This document shows, piece by piece, positions 9,379 to 17,292 of a DNA stretch of 64,000 bases (positions are counted from its first letter, which is position 1; every line of letters begins with the position of its first letter). Location of the stretch: positions 744,001-808,000 of the forward strand of contig CAVTEP010000001.1 in NCBI GenBank assembly GCA_963733915.1. Direction: 5' to 3'. Under the pieces are notes generated by a model. It ran no database searches and had not been told where the DNA came from. It was given only the letters and a program-made list of their open reading frames with translations. The DNA is from Sulfomarinibacter sp963733915. GTDB taxonomy: Bacteria; Acidobacteriota; Thermoanaerobaculia; Thermoanaerobaculales; Sulfomarinibacteraceae. The position numbers and the translations under genes were made by a program.

Positions 9379-10322
9379 CACAGCACCCATCCATAGCCGA
9401 GGTAGACGACGGTCGCGACGTGAAGCAGCACGATTGCGGCCATCAGGATCGCCAGTGGCCTGTGGTAGATGTGCCACAGATCGAAGAGCTTTTTGGTCTT
9501 CTTGAGGTAAGCGATGCGTCGCAGCAGCACCGCGCGCTCCCGGATCAAACGAAGGCTCTCGGCCACAACCTCGGCCTCCGGGTAGTGGTGGGCGAGGCGG
9601 CTGAGAGCCGAGAAGCGTAGCTTTACGGCGAGATCACCGACCACCAGCCCCGACCACGTCGCGTCCGCTTCGGTCGTGGGAATGGCCCACCTCTCGAAGG
9701 CCCTGACTCTTGCCGCGACGGCCGGTGGGAGGTCCGAGCTCGAAAGCATTCGGGTCGCCTCGGCTGCGCGAGTGACCAGCTCCACATCGGTGAGCTCGAT
9801 GCCACGGATCGACCGCGGAATCCGGACGTACAAATAGCGGCCGACAAACCCCGACAGCACCACGATGACCATCGACCAGTAGGCGACCGAGATCAACCCG
9901 TTGAACTTGAACGAGGTGTGGAGCGTGATCAGGACCGGTCCGAGGACTCCGCAGAAGATGTGGAACTCGAGCCAGACGGTCAGCGAGCCGAAACGGCTCA
10001 TCCAACGGGCCTTCTTGCGCAGCGTGTAGAGGTGCATGACGATCATGAGGATGACGCCGATGATGCCGAGGAGGTTTCCCACCAACCCGGACGGGCGCAG
10101 CAGGGGGTGGAGGTCGGTGTAGGCCCGGACGTCCTGGGGCGACCAGTAATATCGCCACCCCCCGAGCCCGAAGAGCACGAACACGGTGATGACCACCGAC
10201 CCGACCAGGGCCAGCGAAAGACCGTTCATCGGGATCTGCGGGAGTCGCAAGGTCCGTGATCCGCGGCGGGCGGCTGTCGATATCCGCACCTCGGCGTGCT
10301 CGGCGGCTCGGGTGGCGGTCAC
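9378..10322 (-). CDS. Cytochrome-b-like integral membrane protein
   Basis: A 314-residue protein with at least four clear membrane helices: ALVGSVVITVFVLFGLGG; LGIIGVILMIVMHLYTL; the pair around FHIFCGVLGPVLITLHTSF and YWSMVIVVLSGFVGRYLYV; and the C-terminal LAILMAAIVLLHVATVVYL. Histidines placed inside helices (MHLYT, FHIFC, TLHTS, YHRPLAI, LLHVA) are candidate b-heme ligands, as in cytochrome b561 and ferric-reductase-like families. A soluble helical segment of about 110 residues is inserted before the last helix. The GTG start at 10322 follows a 23-codon reading frame that opens at 10390 on the stop of the flavin oxidoreductase gene, so coupling or a misplaced start is possible. It probably passes electrons from the oxidoreductase to the multiheme cytochrome. 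Confidence 0.75.
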   Translation of the reverse strand: MTATRAAEHAEVRISTAARRGSRTLRLPQIPMNGLSLALVGSVVITVFVLFGLGGWRYYWSPQDVRAYTDLHPLLRPSGLVGNLLGIIGVILMIVMHLYTLRKKARWMSRFGSLTVWLEFHIFCGVLGPVLITLHTSFKFNGLISVAYWSMVIVVLSGFVGRYLYVRIPRSIRGIELTDVELVTRAAEATRMLSSSDLPPAVAARVRAFERWAIPTTEADATWSGLVVGDLAVKLRFSALSRLAHHYPEAEVVAESLRLIRERAVLLRRIAYLKKTKKLFDLWHIYHRPLAILMAAIVLLHVATVVYLGYGWVL

Positions 10323-10386
10323 GCCGCCCCCCGAGACCGGCGGTCATGGGCCGAGAGCTGAACCTCGAGGCGTTTGTTCGTCGTGG

Positions 10387-11745
10387 TCATGCTTCGAGAG
10401 CGCAGTCTTCCTCCGGCCACGAAACGCATGGGAGGATGTAGCCATCTGCACGTTCGGAGTCATCGAGGAGGTCGGACTCACAGCGCACCTTCCCGCTCGC
10501 GAGCCGGGTGCGGCAGGTTCCGCAGACTCCGGCTCGGCAGACAGCCGACATCGGGACGCCGGCCGCGTCGCAGGACTCGAGCAGGGTGGCCGAACAGCTC
10601 GCCGGCAGGGTGGTGCCGGTCTCGATGAGGTGCAGCTGGAATTCGTTTCCGGTCTGTCTCGGCAGAGCTTCGTTGGCCGTTTTCGGTGCGTCGTGCACGA
10701 CTGATGACGCAATCGCAGCCTCGAATGCCTCGCTTCGAACCTGCGCATCGGGCACACCGAGCTGGACGAGGGCCGTTTTGATGTCGTCGATCATCGGTCC
10801 CGGACCGCAGATCATGAAGATCGTGTTGGCGAGGTTTTCCACCTGGTCTCTGATCATCCTGCCGTCGATTCGTCCGGACAGGTGGCCGGTCTCGTGAGGG
10901 CCGCGGGTGGTGGTGATGCGTACTCGCAGGTTCGGATTGCGGGCCGCCAACACCCTGAGTTCATCTCGAAAGGCCATGTCGCCGTGACTGTGGACCGAGT
11001 AGAGCAGAGTCACGGGCCGGGTGGGATCGGCCTGGATCGCGTGACGGATCATGCACATCATCGGCGTGATCCCGACACCCCCGGCGATCAAGGCCAGGGG
11101 GCGGTCGTCGCCGGCCGGGTAGACGAAGTCTCCGGCGGCCCCGTTGACGGCCAACATGGATCCGGCGCGCACCGTAGCGTGCAGGGTGCCTGACAGGAGC
11201 CCCTGGCGTTTGACGGAAATCTCCAGGTAGCCGCTCGCCTCCGGCGCCGAGGAAATGGTGTAGCACCGCACCACCGGCTTGCCGTCCACGTTGACTCGGA
11301 TGGTGCAGAACTGGCCCGCGTTGAACTCGAAGCCTTCCGGCCGCGCCATCCGGAAGGTCGAGATGTCCTCGGTTTCGCGGATGACGTGAATTACGGGTAC
11401 CTGAACGAAGCCGCGAGACTGGGTCGAGGACCGTGGCGCCGGGGCAAGAGGCCGTGATGCCGGTATTGGCAGCTGATCCGGCCGGGGCGCCGTCGCGGGA
11501 CGTTCAGGGAGGAGGCGCTGGCAGGCGCCGATCCAAAGGAAGTGGAGTACAAGTCCGAACGCTGTCCCTCCGATCGTCGCCAAGACCCATGGCGAGGCGG
11601 TCAGGGCAAGCGAGGGCAACAACAGGAGGGCATGCCGCAGCCCGGTATCCTGTCGGTGGACGCACAACAGGAGGATTCCCAGGTGCACGGTGGTGGCGAT
11701 TGCCAGCACCGAGGCCGGGGCGGCGGACCCCAGACCGCCGCTCAC
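10387..11745 (-). CDS. Membrane-anchored FAD/NAD(P) oxidoreductase with C-terminal [2Fe-2S] ferredoxin domain
   Basis: A 452-residue protein. Residues 1-75 contain hydrophobic helices (ASVLAIATTVHLGILLL; TASPWVLATIGGTAFGLVL). A ferredoxin-reductase module follows: FAD-binding signature RCYTISSAPE, then the NAD-binding ALIAGGVGITPMMCMIRHA and the ending MICGPGPMIDDIK. The final about 90 residues are a plant-type ferredoxin domain with cysteines in CRAGVCGTCRTRL and a last Cys in GYILPCVSWP. The layout resembles the reductases that feed NAD(P)H electrons into oxygenases or membrane cytochromes. It is first in the minus-strand set with the b-type and approximately 42-heme cytochromes, so it is the likely electron entry point. 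The 470-nt gap upstream must carry the promoter, though I see no clear boxes. Confidence 0.85.
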   Translation of the reverse strand: MSGGLGSAAPASVLAIATTVHLGILLLCVHRQDTGLRHALLLLPSLALTASPWVLATIGGTAFGLVLHFLWIGACQRLLPERPATAPRPDQLPIPASRPLAPAPRSSTQSRGFVQVPVIHVIRETEDISTFRMARPEGFEFNAGQFCTIRVNVDGKPVVRCYTISSAPEASGYLEISVKRQGLLSGTLHATVRAGSMLAVNGAAGDFVYPAGDDRPLALIAGGVGITPMMCMIRHAIQADPTRPVTLLYSVHSHGDMAFRDELRVLAARNPNLRVRITTTRGPHETGHLSGRIDGRMIRDQVENLANTIFMICGPGPMIDDIKTALVQLGVPDAQVRSEAFEAAIASSVVHDAPKTANEALPRQTGNEFQLHLIETGTTLPASCSATLLESCDAAGVPMSAVCRAGVCGTCRTRLASGKVRCESDLLDDSERADGYILPCVSWPEEDCALEA

Positions 11746-12215
11746 GAAATGCCCTCGTTCGCGGTGTCTTCTTTTCTGCCGGACGAGCGGCAGTTCGCAA
11801 CGTGTTTTTTCAGCGTCATGTCATCGAACCTACCCGTTGTTCGCTCGACTATTGAGTGATGCGGGCCCCACAATTCGGACAGTCGATATCGTAAGAATTT
11901 TCGAAGGATTTTCAGAATTCATTGAAGGTAAAGGAGAAACGATTGAAATCTGGAGCATTTCGCTTCTGGCTGTGGTTGGCCGTCGCGTGACGCTGGTCAC
12001 AAGAGCCGGCCGGCTCCGTGGCCCACGTCGATTCGTCGGCCGCTCCGGCCACATCTTCGCTATCGCCAACGGCGCCGTCGGCTGAGGCCTCTCCAACCTG
12101 TACCACGGGACGTCAGAAACCGAACGGCCAGCTCCGCCGTGTTCCCATGCGGCCACGCTCCACAGGAAGCCCCGATGTCTAGGGACGTATTCGACCGTGC
12201 TACGTTGGAGCAAGA
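11746..12215. other. 470-nt intergenic region with dispersed repeat copy 2
   Basis: This gap separates the minus-strand electron-transfer operon from the plus-strand methyltransferase gene, so it should hold two promoters. It contains an AT-richer patch around 11870-11960. At 11981-12088 lies a second copy of the imperfect repeat seen at 4690-4803, sharing the core TATCGCCAACGGCG and CGTCGGCTGA. I see no convincing gene in it. Confidence 0.5.
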
Positions 12216-12863
12216 TTGATCGCAAAGAAATCGACTGATCCGTACCGGAGAATCGCATCCTTCTACGACGTGGTTGTCGAGCCATTCAATAAGGCCCTCC
12301 GCCGCTACGTCATCAAGGTGGCGGAGCCGTCGCAAGGGATGAAGGTCCTCGAGGTCGGCTGTGGCACCGGTGCGAATCTGAGGCTGTTTGCTGACGCCGG
12401 GTGCGAGATCACCGGCGTCGATCTGTCGCCAGCCATGATCGATGTCGCCCGGCTGAAGCTGGGCGAGGGCGCGGACCTCCATCTCGGGGACGCCGCAGAC
12501 ATGCCGTTTCCCGACCGCTCCTTCGACCTGGTCGTCAGCTTTCTCACGCTCCACGAAATGCCGCTGGCCGTGCGGGGGCCGGTGGTTTGTGAAATGGCGA
12601 GGGTGCTTGGCAGGGATGGCCGGATTCTAATGGTGGATTTTCACCCGGGACCTTATCGGTTTCCGAAGGGTTGGATGTACAGGGCCGTCATCGTGCCCAT
12701 CGAGATCGCGGCCGGTCGCGAGCACTTCCGGAACCACCGCGACTTCCTGCGCCGAAAAGGGCTGCCAGGGCTGATCGACGGAAGCGGACTCACAGTCGAG
12801 AAAGAAAAGTTCGTGGCCGGCGGAAACGTTCTGATCTCCGTTGCCCGCCTCCCCAACAAGTAG
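12216..12863 (+). CDS. Class I SAM-dependent methyltransferase (UbiE-like)
   Basis: A 215-residue methyltransferase. Motif I is VLEVGCGTGANLRLF (about 45-59), followed by the acidic end of strand 2 in EITGVDLSPAMIDVA and motif IV-like FDLVVSFLTLHEMP. The C-terminus (RKGLPGLIDGSGLTVEKEKFVAGG) closes the sheet. The start is TTG at 12216 with GGAG 9 nt upstream (TTGGAGCAAGATTG); no ATG is better placed. The substrate is unknown. Adenosylhomocysteinase, which clears the product of methylations, is the next gene but on the opposite strand, so a functional link is only suggestive. Confidence 0.78.
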   Translation: MIAKKSTDPYRRIASFYDVVVEPFNKALRRYVIKVAEPSQGMKVLEVGCGTGANLRLFADAGCEITGVDLSPAMIDVARLKLGEGADLHLGDAADMPFPDRSFDLVVSFLTLHEMPLAVRGPVVCEMARVLGRDGRILMVDFHPGPYRFPKGWMYRAVIVPIEIAAGREHFRNHRDFLRRKGLPGLIDGSGLTVEKEKFVAGGNVLISVARLPNK

Positions 12864-12884
12864 GCGGTTCCATCAGGGCCCGCC

Positions 12885-13064
12885 GGGAATCTGTCGTTGT
12901 GGTGGCGGGCCGCAAACGGCCCGCCTACAAAAGTCAGTTTGGCCCGTGGTATCTCCACGCATGAACCTAACGACAACGCCACCATCCTGTGCGGGCGAGA
13001 CGCCCGCACCACAATCAGGGCGCGATGGTCTTTGTGGGGCCTCGTCTCCTGCCGGGCGGGTGGC
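12885..13064. repeat. GC-rich palindromic intergenic repeats
   Basis: The gap after the methyltransferase holds hairpin-forming units: GGCGGGCCGC-AAAC-GGCCCGCC near 12903-12925, then GCGGGCGAGACGCCCGC near 12991-13007 and GTGGGGCCTCGTCTCCTGCC near 13034-13053. Related GTGGGGCA-type units occur at 24832-24865 and 59293-59380. No gene is evident. Confidence 0.6.
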
Positions 13065-13152
13065 TGGAAATCCCGAACGCCGAAATCCGAAAACCGAAAA
13101 TGGGGGAGGCCGGGTGGGAATTCCGAATTCCTAATTCCCAATTCCTAATTCA
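13051..13152 (+). repeat. G-tract-headed 7-nt arrays (two in tandem)
   Basis: GCCGGGCGGGTGG (13051-13063) leads into GAAATCC/GAAAACC-type units (13066-13101). A second G-rich run (13101-13118) then leads into AATTCCG/TAATTCC units (13119-13152). The last array ends at the stop codon of ahcY, which reads the other way. Confidence 0.8.
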
Positions 13153-14565
13153 TCAGTATCGATACCACTCCGGCTTGTACGGCCCCTCCACCGGCACGTC
13201 GATGTACTCCGCCTGCTCGGGTGTCAACCTCGTCAGCCTGGCGCCGAGCTGATCCAGGTGAAGCCGTGCCACCTCCTCGTCGAGCTTCTTCGACAGGGTG
13301 GTGACGCCGATCTCGTGCTCGTTCTGCCACAAATCGAGCTGTGCCAGTACCTGGTTGGTAAAGGAGTTGGACATCACGAAGCTCGGGTGCCCGGTGGCGC
13401 AGCCGAGGTTGACCAGCCGCCCCTCGGCGAGCAGGTAGATGGAGTGCCCGTCAGGGAAGGTGTACTTGTCGACCTGGGGCTTGATGGTCTGCTTGATGAT
13501 CCCCGGCCAGGCCTCGAGCTTGTCGACCTGGATCTCGTTGTCGAAGTGACCGATGTTGCACACGATGGCCTGGTCCTTCATGCGGCTCATGTGCTCGGCG
13601 GTGATGATGTCCCGGTTGCCGGTGGTGGTGACATAGATGTCGGCGATGGGGAGGGCGTCCTCGACCGTCATCACCCGGTAGCCCGCCATGCACGCCTGGA
13701 GCGCGCAGATGGGGTCGATCTCGGTCACGCAGATCTGCGCGCGCTGGCCGGCCAACGATTCGGCCGAGCCCTTGCCCACGTCGCCGAAGCCGCAGATCAG
13801 CGCGACCTTGCCCGAAATCATGACGTCGGTGGCTCGCTTGATGCCGTCGACCAGCGACTCCCGGCAGCCGTAGATATTGTCGAACTTCGACTTGGTGACC
13901 GAGTCGTTGACGTTGATCGCCGGCACCAGCAGCTCGCCGCGCTCGGCCATCTGGTAGAGGCGGTGGACGCCGGTGGTGGTTTCCTCGGAGACGCCCTTCC
14001 ACTCGGACACCACCTCGTGCCAACGACGGGGCGCGACGCCCTGGGTCTCCTGCAGAAGCTTGTTGATGATCCGCAGCTCCTTGTTGTCGGTGGGCTCGGT
14101 GAGGATCGAGGGGTCGTCCTCACCCTGGTAGCCGCGGTGGATCAGCAGGGTCGCGTCGCCGCCGTCGTCGACGATCAGCTGTGGGCCCTTGCCGTCGGGC
14201 CAGGTGAGCGCCTGCTGCGTGCACCACCAGTACTCCTCGAGGGTCTCGCCCTTCCAGGCGAAGACCGGGACCCCACGCGCCGCGATCGCCGCCGCGGCGT
14301 GATCCTGGGTGGAGAAGATGTTGCACGAGCACCAGCGCACGTCGGCGCCGAGGTCGGCCAGGGTCTCGATCAGGACCGCGGTCTGGATGGTCATGTGCAG
14401 GCTGCCCATGACGCGCACACCTCGCAGCGGTTTCTGCGGGCCGTACTTCGCCCTGGTCGCCATCAGACCCGGCATCTCCTTCTCGGCGATCTCGATCTCG
14501 CGCCGGCCCCAGTCGGCGAGGCCGATGTCCTTCACCTTGAAATCGGTGCTTGTCATGGTGCTCAT
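13153..14565 (-). CDS. ahcY: Adenosylhomocysteinase (S-adenosyl-L-homocysteine hydrolase)
   Basis: A 470-residue full-length SAH hydrolase, which converts S-adenosylhomocysteine to adenosine and homocysteine using tightly bound NAD. The N-terminal substrate domain has GVRVMGSLHMTIQTAVLIET. The cofactor domain shows the Rossmann motif ICGFGDVGKGSAESLAGQ and the flanking VNDSVTKSKFDNIYGCRES, which carries the catalytic Asn, Lys and Cys region. The C-terminus ends in the lineage-typical EGPYKPEWYRY. ATG 14565 is supported by AAAGGAAAA just upstream; the second Met at position 4 is possible. Divergent from the polysaccharide locus across 174 nt. Confidence 0.96.
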   Translation of the reverse strand: MSTMTSTDFKVKDIGLADWGRREIEIAEKEMPGLMATRAKYGPQKPLRGVRVMGSLHMTIQTAVLIETLADLGADVRWCSCNIFSTQDHAAAAIAARGVPVFAWKGETLEEYWWCTQQALTWPDGKGPQLIVDDGGDATLLIHRGYQGEDDPSILTEPTDNKELRIINKLLQETQGVAPRRWHEVVSEWKGVSEETTTGVHRLYQMAERGELLVPAINVNDSVTKSKFDNIYGCRESLVDGIKRATDVMISGKVALICGFGDVGKGSAESLAGQRAQICVTEIDPICALQACMAGYRVMTVEDALPIADIYVTTTGNRDIITAEHMSRMKDQAIVCNIGHFDNEIQVDKLEAWPGIIKQTIKPQVDKYTFPDGHSIYLLAEGRLVNLGCATGHPSFVMSNSFTNQVLAQLDLWQNEHEIGVTTLSKKLDEEVARLHLDQLGARLTRLTPEQAEYIDVPVEGPYKPEWYRY

Positions 14566-14739
14566 GGATTTTCCTTTCGCCAGTCATGGGAAGCGGTCTG
14601 AGCGGGAAGGGTATTCCGACCGGGCCGACCGCGCGAGCGACGATTTTACACGACCGGCTCCGGTCGCATGCAAACGCCTTCGGCGGCGCTGCGAGATCGA
14701 CCCAAATCGCGTCATCGATATATGAGATAATTACTTACG
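14566..14739. promoter_or_regulatory. Divergent promoter region between ahcY and the polysaccharide locus
   Basis: This 174-nt gap must drive ahcY leftward and the 34-kb locus rightward. The stretch next to the NusG-like gene (14711-14739) is strikingly AT-rich and includes GATAAT at 14726-14731. That could be a -10 box for a nearly leaderless transcript, or part of a leftward promoter. No clear -35 partner is visible, so the call is tentative. Confidence 0.3.
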
Positions 14740-15291
14740 ATGAAAGGTGATTTGCTGCGTTTCCCGGTCGATGTGGAGAGTCTCGAACCCGAGTGGCTGG
14801 TGGTGCGCACCAAGCCGCGCCAGGAACGGGTGGCGGTCTGCCACCTGCGCCAGCGCGAGGTCGAGCCCTACTGCCCACTCTACCTCGAACCGCCGTGGCA
14901 TCCGCGCGCACCGAAGGGCCCGACACCGCTGTTCAGCGGTTATATCCTCGTGCGCTGCATCCCCCACCTCCAGATCAACGCGGTGAGCTATTGCCCCGGG
15001 GTGCTGCAACCGGTTCGTTTCGCCCGCCGGTTGGCGACCGTCGACCAGGATCTGATCGACGCTCTCCGGGCGCGCGAGGCGGATCGCGGCTACGTCATCC
15101 CGACCGAGCTCGAGTTCGGGATCGAAGCGGGACGCAAGGTGCGGGTGATGGGCGGACCGCTCAAGGACATGGAGGGAATCTTCAGGGGTTATCTCCGTGG
15201 CGGGCAGCGGGCGCGGGTGTTGATGGAGTTTCTCCGCCGGCGCAGCCTGGTGGAGGTCGAGACGGAGTTGCTCGCGGTCGTGCGAGCCTGA
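14740..15291 (+). CDS. Specialised NusG paralog (RfaH/UpxY/LoaP-like transcription antiterminator)
   Basis: A 183-residue NusG-family protein. The NGN domain shows the usual opening EWLVVRTKPRQERVAVCHL and the core PLFSGYILVRC. The C-terminal KOW domain begins about residue 125 with EAGRKVRVMGGPLKDMEGIF and ends RRSLVEVETELLAVV. Housekeeping NusG sits with secE and ribosomal-protein genes. This one heads a 34-kb polysaccharide locus, the usual place for paralogs that let RNA polymerase read through long surface-polysaccharide operons. The hairpin just downstream and the length of the locus fit that role, which remains inference. Confidence 0.85.
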   Translation: MKGDLLRFPVDVESLEPEWLVVRTKPRQERVAVCHLRQREVEPYCPLYLEPPWHPRAPKGPTPLFSGYILVRCIPHLQINAVSYCPGVLQPVRFARRLATVDQDLIDALRAREADRGYVIPTELEFGIEAGRKVRVMGGPLKDMEGIFRGYLRGGQRARVLMEFLRRRSLVEVETELLAVVRA

Positions 15292-15327
15292 CGGGACAGG
15301 CTCTCCTTCGAGCCTGGTCCGTCTTAA
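15291..15327 (+). terminator. Hairpin immediately after NusG-like gene (pause or attenuator candidate)
   Basis: ACGGGACAGGCTC (15291-15303) pairs with GAGCCTGGTCCGT (15310-15322) over a 6-nt loop, with two internal mismatches. CTTAAG follows rather than a T-run, so it is a weak intrinsic terminator at best. Its position between the antiterminator-like gene and the rest of the locus makes a regulated pause site plausible. Confidence 0.4.
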
Positions 15328-15389
15328 GTATCTACGAATCAGCAGGTTGCACATGCAATCATAGAGCGGCAGCTACGCAAACAAAGCAG

Positions 15390-15544
15390 TTTTGAGGTCT
15401 CAGTTCTCAATGCTCAATTCCCCTCCACTCACCCCGCGTTCCGGGCGACAGAGGAGGAGAGTCTGTCAATCCTCCGGTCTCCCCGATCCTCAGGGGAGGG
15501 TGGGCGGCAATTGAGAATTAAGAATTCAGAATTGAGAATTGAAC
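15390..15544. repeat. Inverted pair of 7-nt arrays with C-rich and G-rich inner edges (MITE-like)
   Basis: The left arm, TCTCAGTTCTCAATGCTCAA (about 15398-15417), is followed by C-rich CCCCTCCACTCACCCC. The right arm is GGGGAGGGTGGGCGG (15493-15507) followed by AATTGAGAATTAAGAATTCA and further units to 15544. The arms are reverse complements in unit type, with about 55 nt of unrelated sequence between them and no gene. Confidence 0.75.
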
Positions 15545-15576
15545 AATCGCCATCTTCCGCGGAGCAGTAATCAGCC

Positions 15577-16602
15577 ATGAGTTCATCTGAAAGCACGACG
15601 GTTCTTGTCACCGGCGCTGCCGGCTTCATCGGCTTCCACCTCGCCGAACGGCTGCTCGCCGAAGGGCGCCGTGTGGTCGGTCTCGACAACCTCAATGACT
15701 ACTACGATCCGACTCTCAAGCAGGCCCGGCTCGAACGCCTCGAGGCTTACGAGAATTTCACCTTTGCGCGCATCGATCTTGCCGATCGCCGCAAGATGGA
15801 GGCGCTCTTCGCCACCTATGGGTTGAGCACCGTCGTCCACCTCGCGGCCCAGGCCGGGGTCCGACACTCGATCGAGAATCCTCACTCCTACGTCGACTCC
15901 AACCTCGTCGGATTTCTCCACATCCTCGAGGGCTGCCGTCACACCGGCGTCGGCCACCTGGTCTACGCCTCGTCGAGCTCGGTCTACGGCGCCAACACCG
16001 CCATGCCGTTTTCGGTCCACGACAATGTCGACCACCCCATGTCGCTCTACGCCGCCACCAAAAAGGCCAACGAGCTCATGGCCCACACCTACTCGAATCT
16101 TTACGATTTGCCGACTACCGGGCTCCGATTCTTCACCGTCTACGGTCCGTGGGGTCGGCCGGACATGGCGCTCTTCAAATTTACCAAGAAGATCCTGGCC
16201 GGCGAGCCGATCGATGTCTACAACTACGGCCACCACCGCCGGGACTTCACCTACATCGACGACATCGTTGAGGGTGTCGTTCGGGTGATGAGCAAGCTCC
16301 CCGAACCCAACCTCGACTGGTCGGGCGACGCCCCCGACCCGGCCACCAGCCGAGCCCCCTGGCGGGTCTACAACATCGGCAACAACCAGCCGGTCGAGCT
16401 GATGCGTTACATCGAAGTCCTCGAGGACTGCCTCGGCATGAAATCCGAGAAGAACCTCCTCCCCATGCAGCCGGGCGACGTCCCCGACACCTACGCCGAC
16501 GTCGCCGCCCTGACCGAAGACGTGGGCTACAAGCCGGACACCCCGATCGAAGTGGGCGTGAAAAGGTTTGTTGAGTGGTATCGGGACTATTACAACGTAT
16601 GA
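15577..16602 (+). CDS. UDP-glucuronate 4-epimerase-type NAD-dependent epimerase
   Basis: A 341-residue extended short-chain dehydrogenase. The NAD-binding VTGAAGFIGFHLAERLL opens the protein and LDNLNDYYDP follows, as in UDP-glucuronate/UDP-glucose epimerases. The catalytic pair is Ser in YASSSSVYGANTAMPF and Tyr-x3-Lys in SLYAATKKANELMAHTYS. RFFTVYGPWGRPDMALFKFT is characteristic of the UDP-glucuronate epimerases that supply UDP-galacturonate. The nucleotide-sugar dehydrogenase encoded 7 kb downstream could make its substrate. The ATG at 15577 follows the repeat pair with no strong Shine-Dalgarno; GGAG lies 15 nt upstream. Confidence 0.88.
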   Translation: MSSSESTTVLVTGAAGFIGFHLAERLLAEGRRVVGLDNLNDYYDPTLKQARLERLEAYENFTFARIDLADRRKMEALFATYGLSTVVHLAAQAGVRHSIENPHSYVDSNLVGFLHILEGCRHTGVGHLVYASSSSVYGANTAMPFSVHDNVDHPMSLYAATKKANELMAHTYSNLYDLPTTGLRFFTVYGPWGRPDMALFKFTKKILAGEPIDVYNYGHHRRDFTYIDDIVEGVVRVMSKLPEPNLDWSGDAPDPATSRAPWRVYNIGNNQPVELMRYIEVLEDCLGMKSEKNLLPMQPGDVPDTYADVAALTEDVGYKPDTPIEVGVKRFVEWYRDYYNV

Positions 16603-16649
16603 ATTTCGGATTTCGGATTTCGGATTTCGGATTTTTCCCCTCCCGCCCG
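16602..16649 (+). repeat. Left 7-nt array bracketing four-helix-bundle gene 1
   Basis: Four to five TTTCGGA units (16602-16636) run straight off the epimerase stop and are followed by C-rich CCCCTCCCGCCCG. The reverse-complement arrangement, G-rich then CCGAAAT units, lies at 17217-17266. The four-helix-bundle gene is thus enclosed by an inverted pair. Confidence 0.85.
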
Positions 16650-16696
16650 TCGCACCACGAAATCGCTGACCAGTCCGTGGAGGCGGCCTTGAATCG

Positions 16697-17179
16697 ATGA
16701 TGGACAAACACGAACTCGAACGTCGAACCAAGGAATTCGCAGTCAGTGTCATCAGATTTGTCGGATCATTCAGGGAGTCTGCAGCGGGGCGCGTGATAGG
16801 GAATCAGCTTCTTAAGTCCGGCACATCTATTGGTGCGAACTACCGTGAAGCCAATCGAGCAGTATCCCGAAAGGAATTCATTCACAAGATCACCATCGCC
16901 GAAAAAGAAGCCGCAGAAACCTCGTATTGGCTGGAAATCTGTTCTGAAATTCCGCTCGGCAATCAACCTGCTTGCAACGAACTGTCGACTGAAGCAGGTG
17001 AATTGCTTGCGATTTTCACTTCAATAGGGCGATCGGTGAGAAAGAATGACCGCAATAACGACCGCACGAAGGTGCCCCGGGTGTCTGAGACCGAATATCC
17101 GAGTTACGTTCTCGAGGAGTTCGATGACGACGTAACAGAACTGCTCCCCTCCACGTTGAAGGTCGACGATGCCCAATAG
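16697..17179 (+). CDS. Four-helix-bundle protein 1 (23S rRNA intervening-sequence / S23 family)
   Basis: A 160-residue helical protein of the TIGR02436-type four-helix-bundle family. The hallmark QLLKSGTSIGANYREANRA sits near residues 37-55, followed by FIHKITIAEKEAAETSYWLE. Members form pentamers and resemble Avd of diversity-generating retroelements, but their cellular job is not settled. The C-terminal 45 residues (acidic, from RNDRNND on) go beyond the family core. Base composition is visibly lower in GC than the flanking epimerase and wzc. The gene sits alone between inverted repeat arrays inside the polysaccharide locus, with no link to sugar chemistry, so it looks like an inserted unit. 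Confidence 0.85.
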   Translation: MMDKHELERRTKEFAVSVIRFVGSFRESAAGRVIGNQLLKSGTSIGANYREANRAVSRKEFIHKITIAEKEAAETSYWLEICSEIPLGNQPACNELSTEAGELLAIFTSIGRSVRKNDRNNDRTKVPRVSETEYPSYVLEEFDDDVTELLPSTLKVDDAQ

Positions 17180-17216
17180 GGGAGTTCTTTCGACAGTGAG
17201 CCTCTTGAATCAACCG

Positions 17217-17266
17217 AAGGGTGGGTGGGTGGAAATCCGAAATCCGAAATCCGAAATCCGAAATTT
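17217..17266 (+). repeat. Right 7-nt array bracketing four-helix-bundle gene 1
   Basis: GGGTGGGTGGGTGG (from 17219) leads into five GAAATCC units (17233-17266). It is the mirror image of 16602-16649. Read through in frame, it would extend the wzc product by 24 residues, so the array decides the wzc start. Confidence 0.85.
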
Positions 17267-17292
17267 GCCTTCGTTGCCATTGGGAGTTCGCC

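Noticed and set aside
10323..10390. A 23-codon gene between the flavin oxidoreductase and the membrane cytochrome
   Set aside because: It overlaps both neighbours and is Arg-rich without motifs; more likely a leader or a misplaced start of the cytochrome gene.
13153..14739. SAH riboswitch upstream of ahcY
   Set aside because: I looked for the conserved core of the SAH element on the minus strand upstream of 14565 and found only GC-rich hairpins without the expected pseudoknot pattern.
15360..15376. ops-like element (GAGCGGCAGCTACGC) for RfaH-type recruitment
   Set aside because: It matches the enterobacterial ops consensus at too few positions, and the phylum is distant.
17221..17292. N-terminal extension of the Wzc-type kinase by 24 residues
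   Set aside because: The extra residues are translated GAAATCC repeats; ATG 17293 has a proper Shine-Dalgarno.
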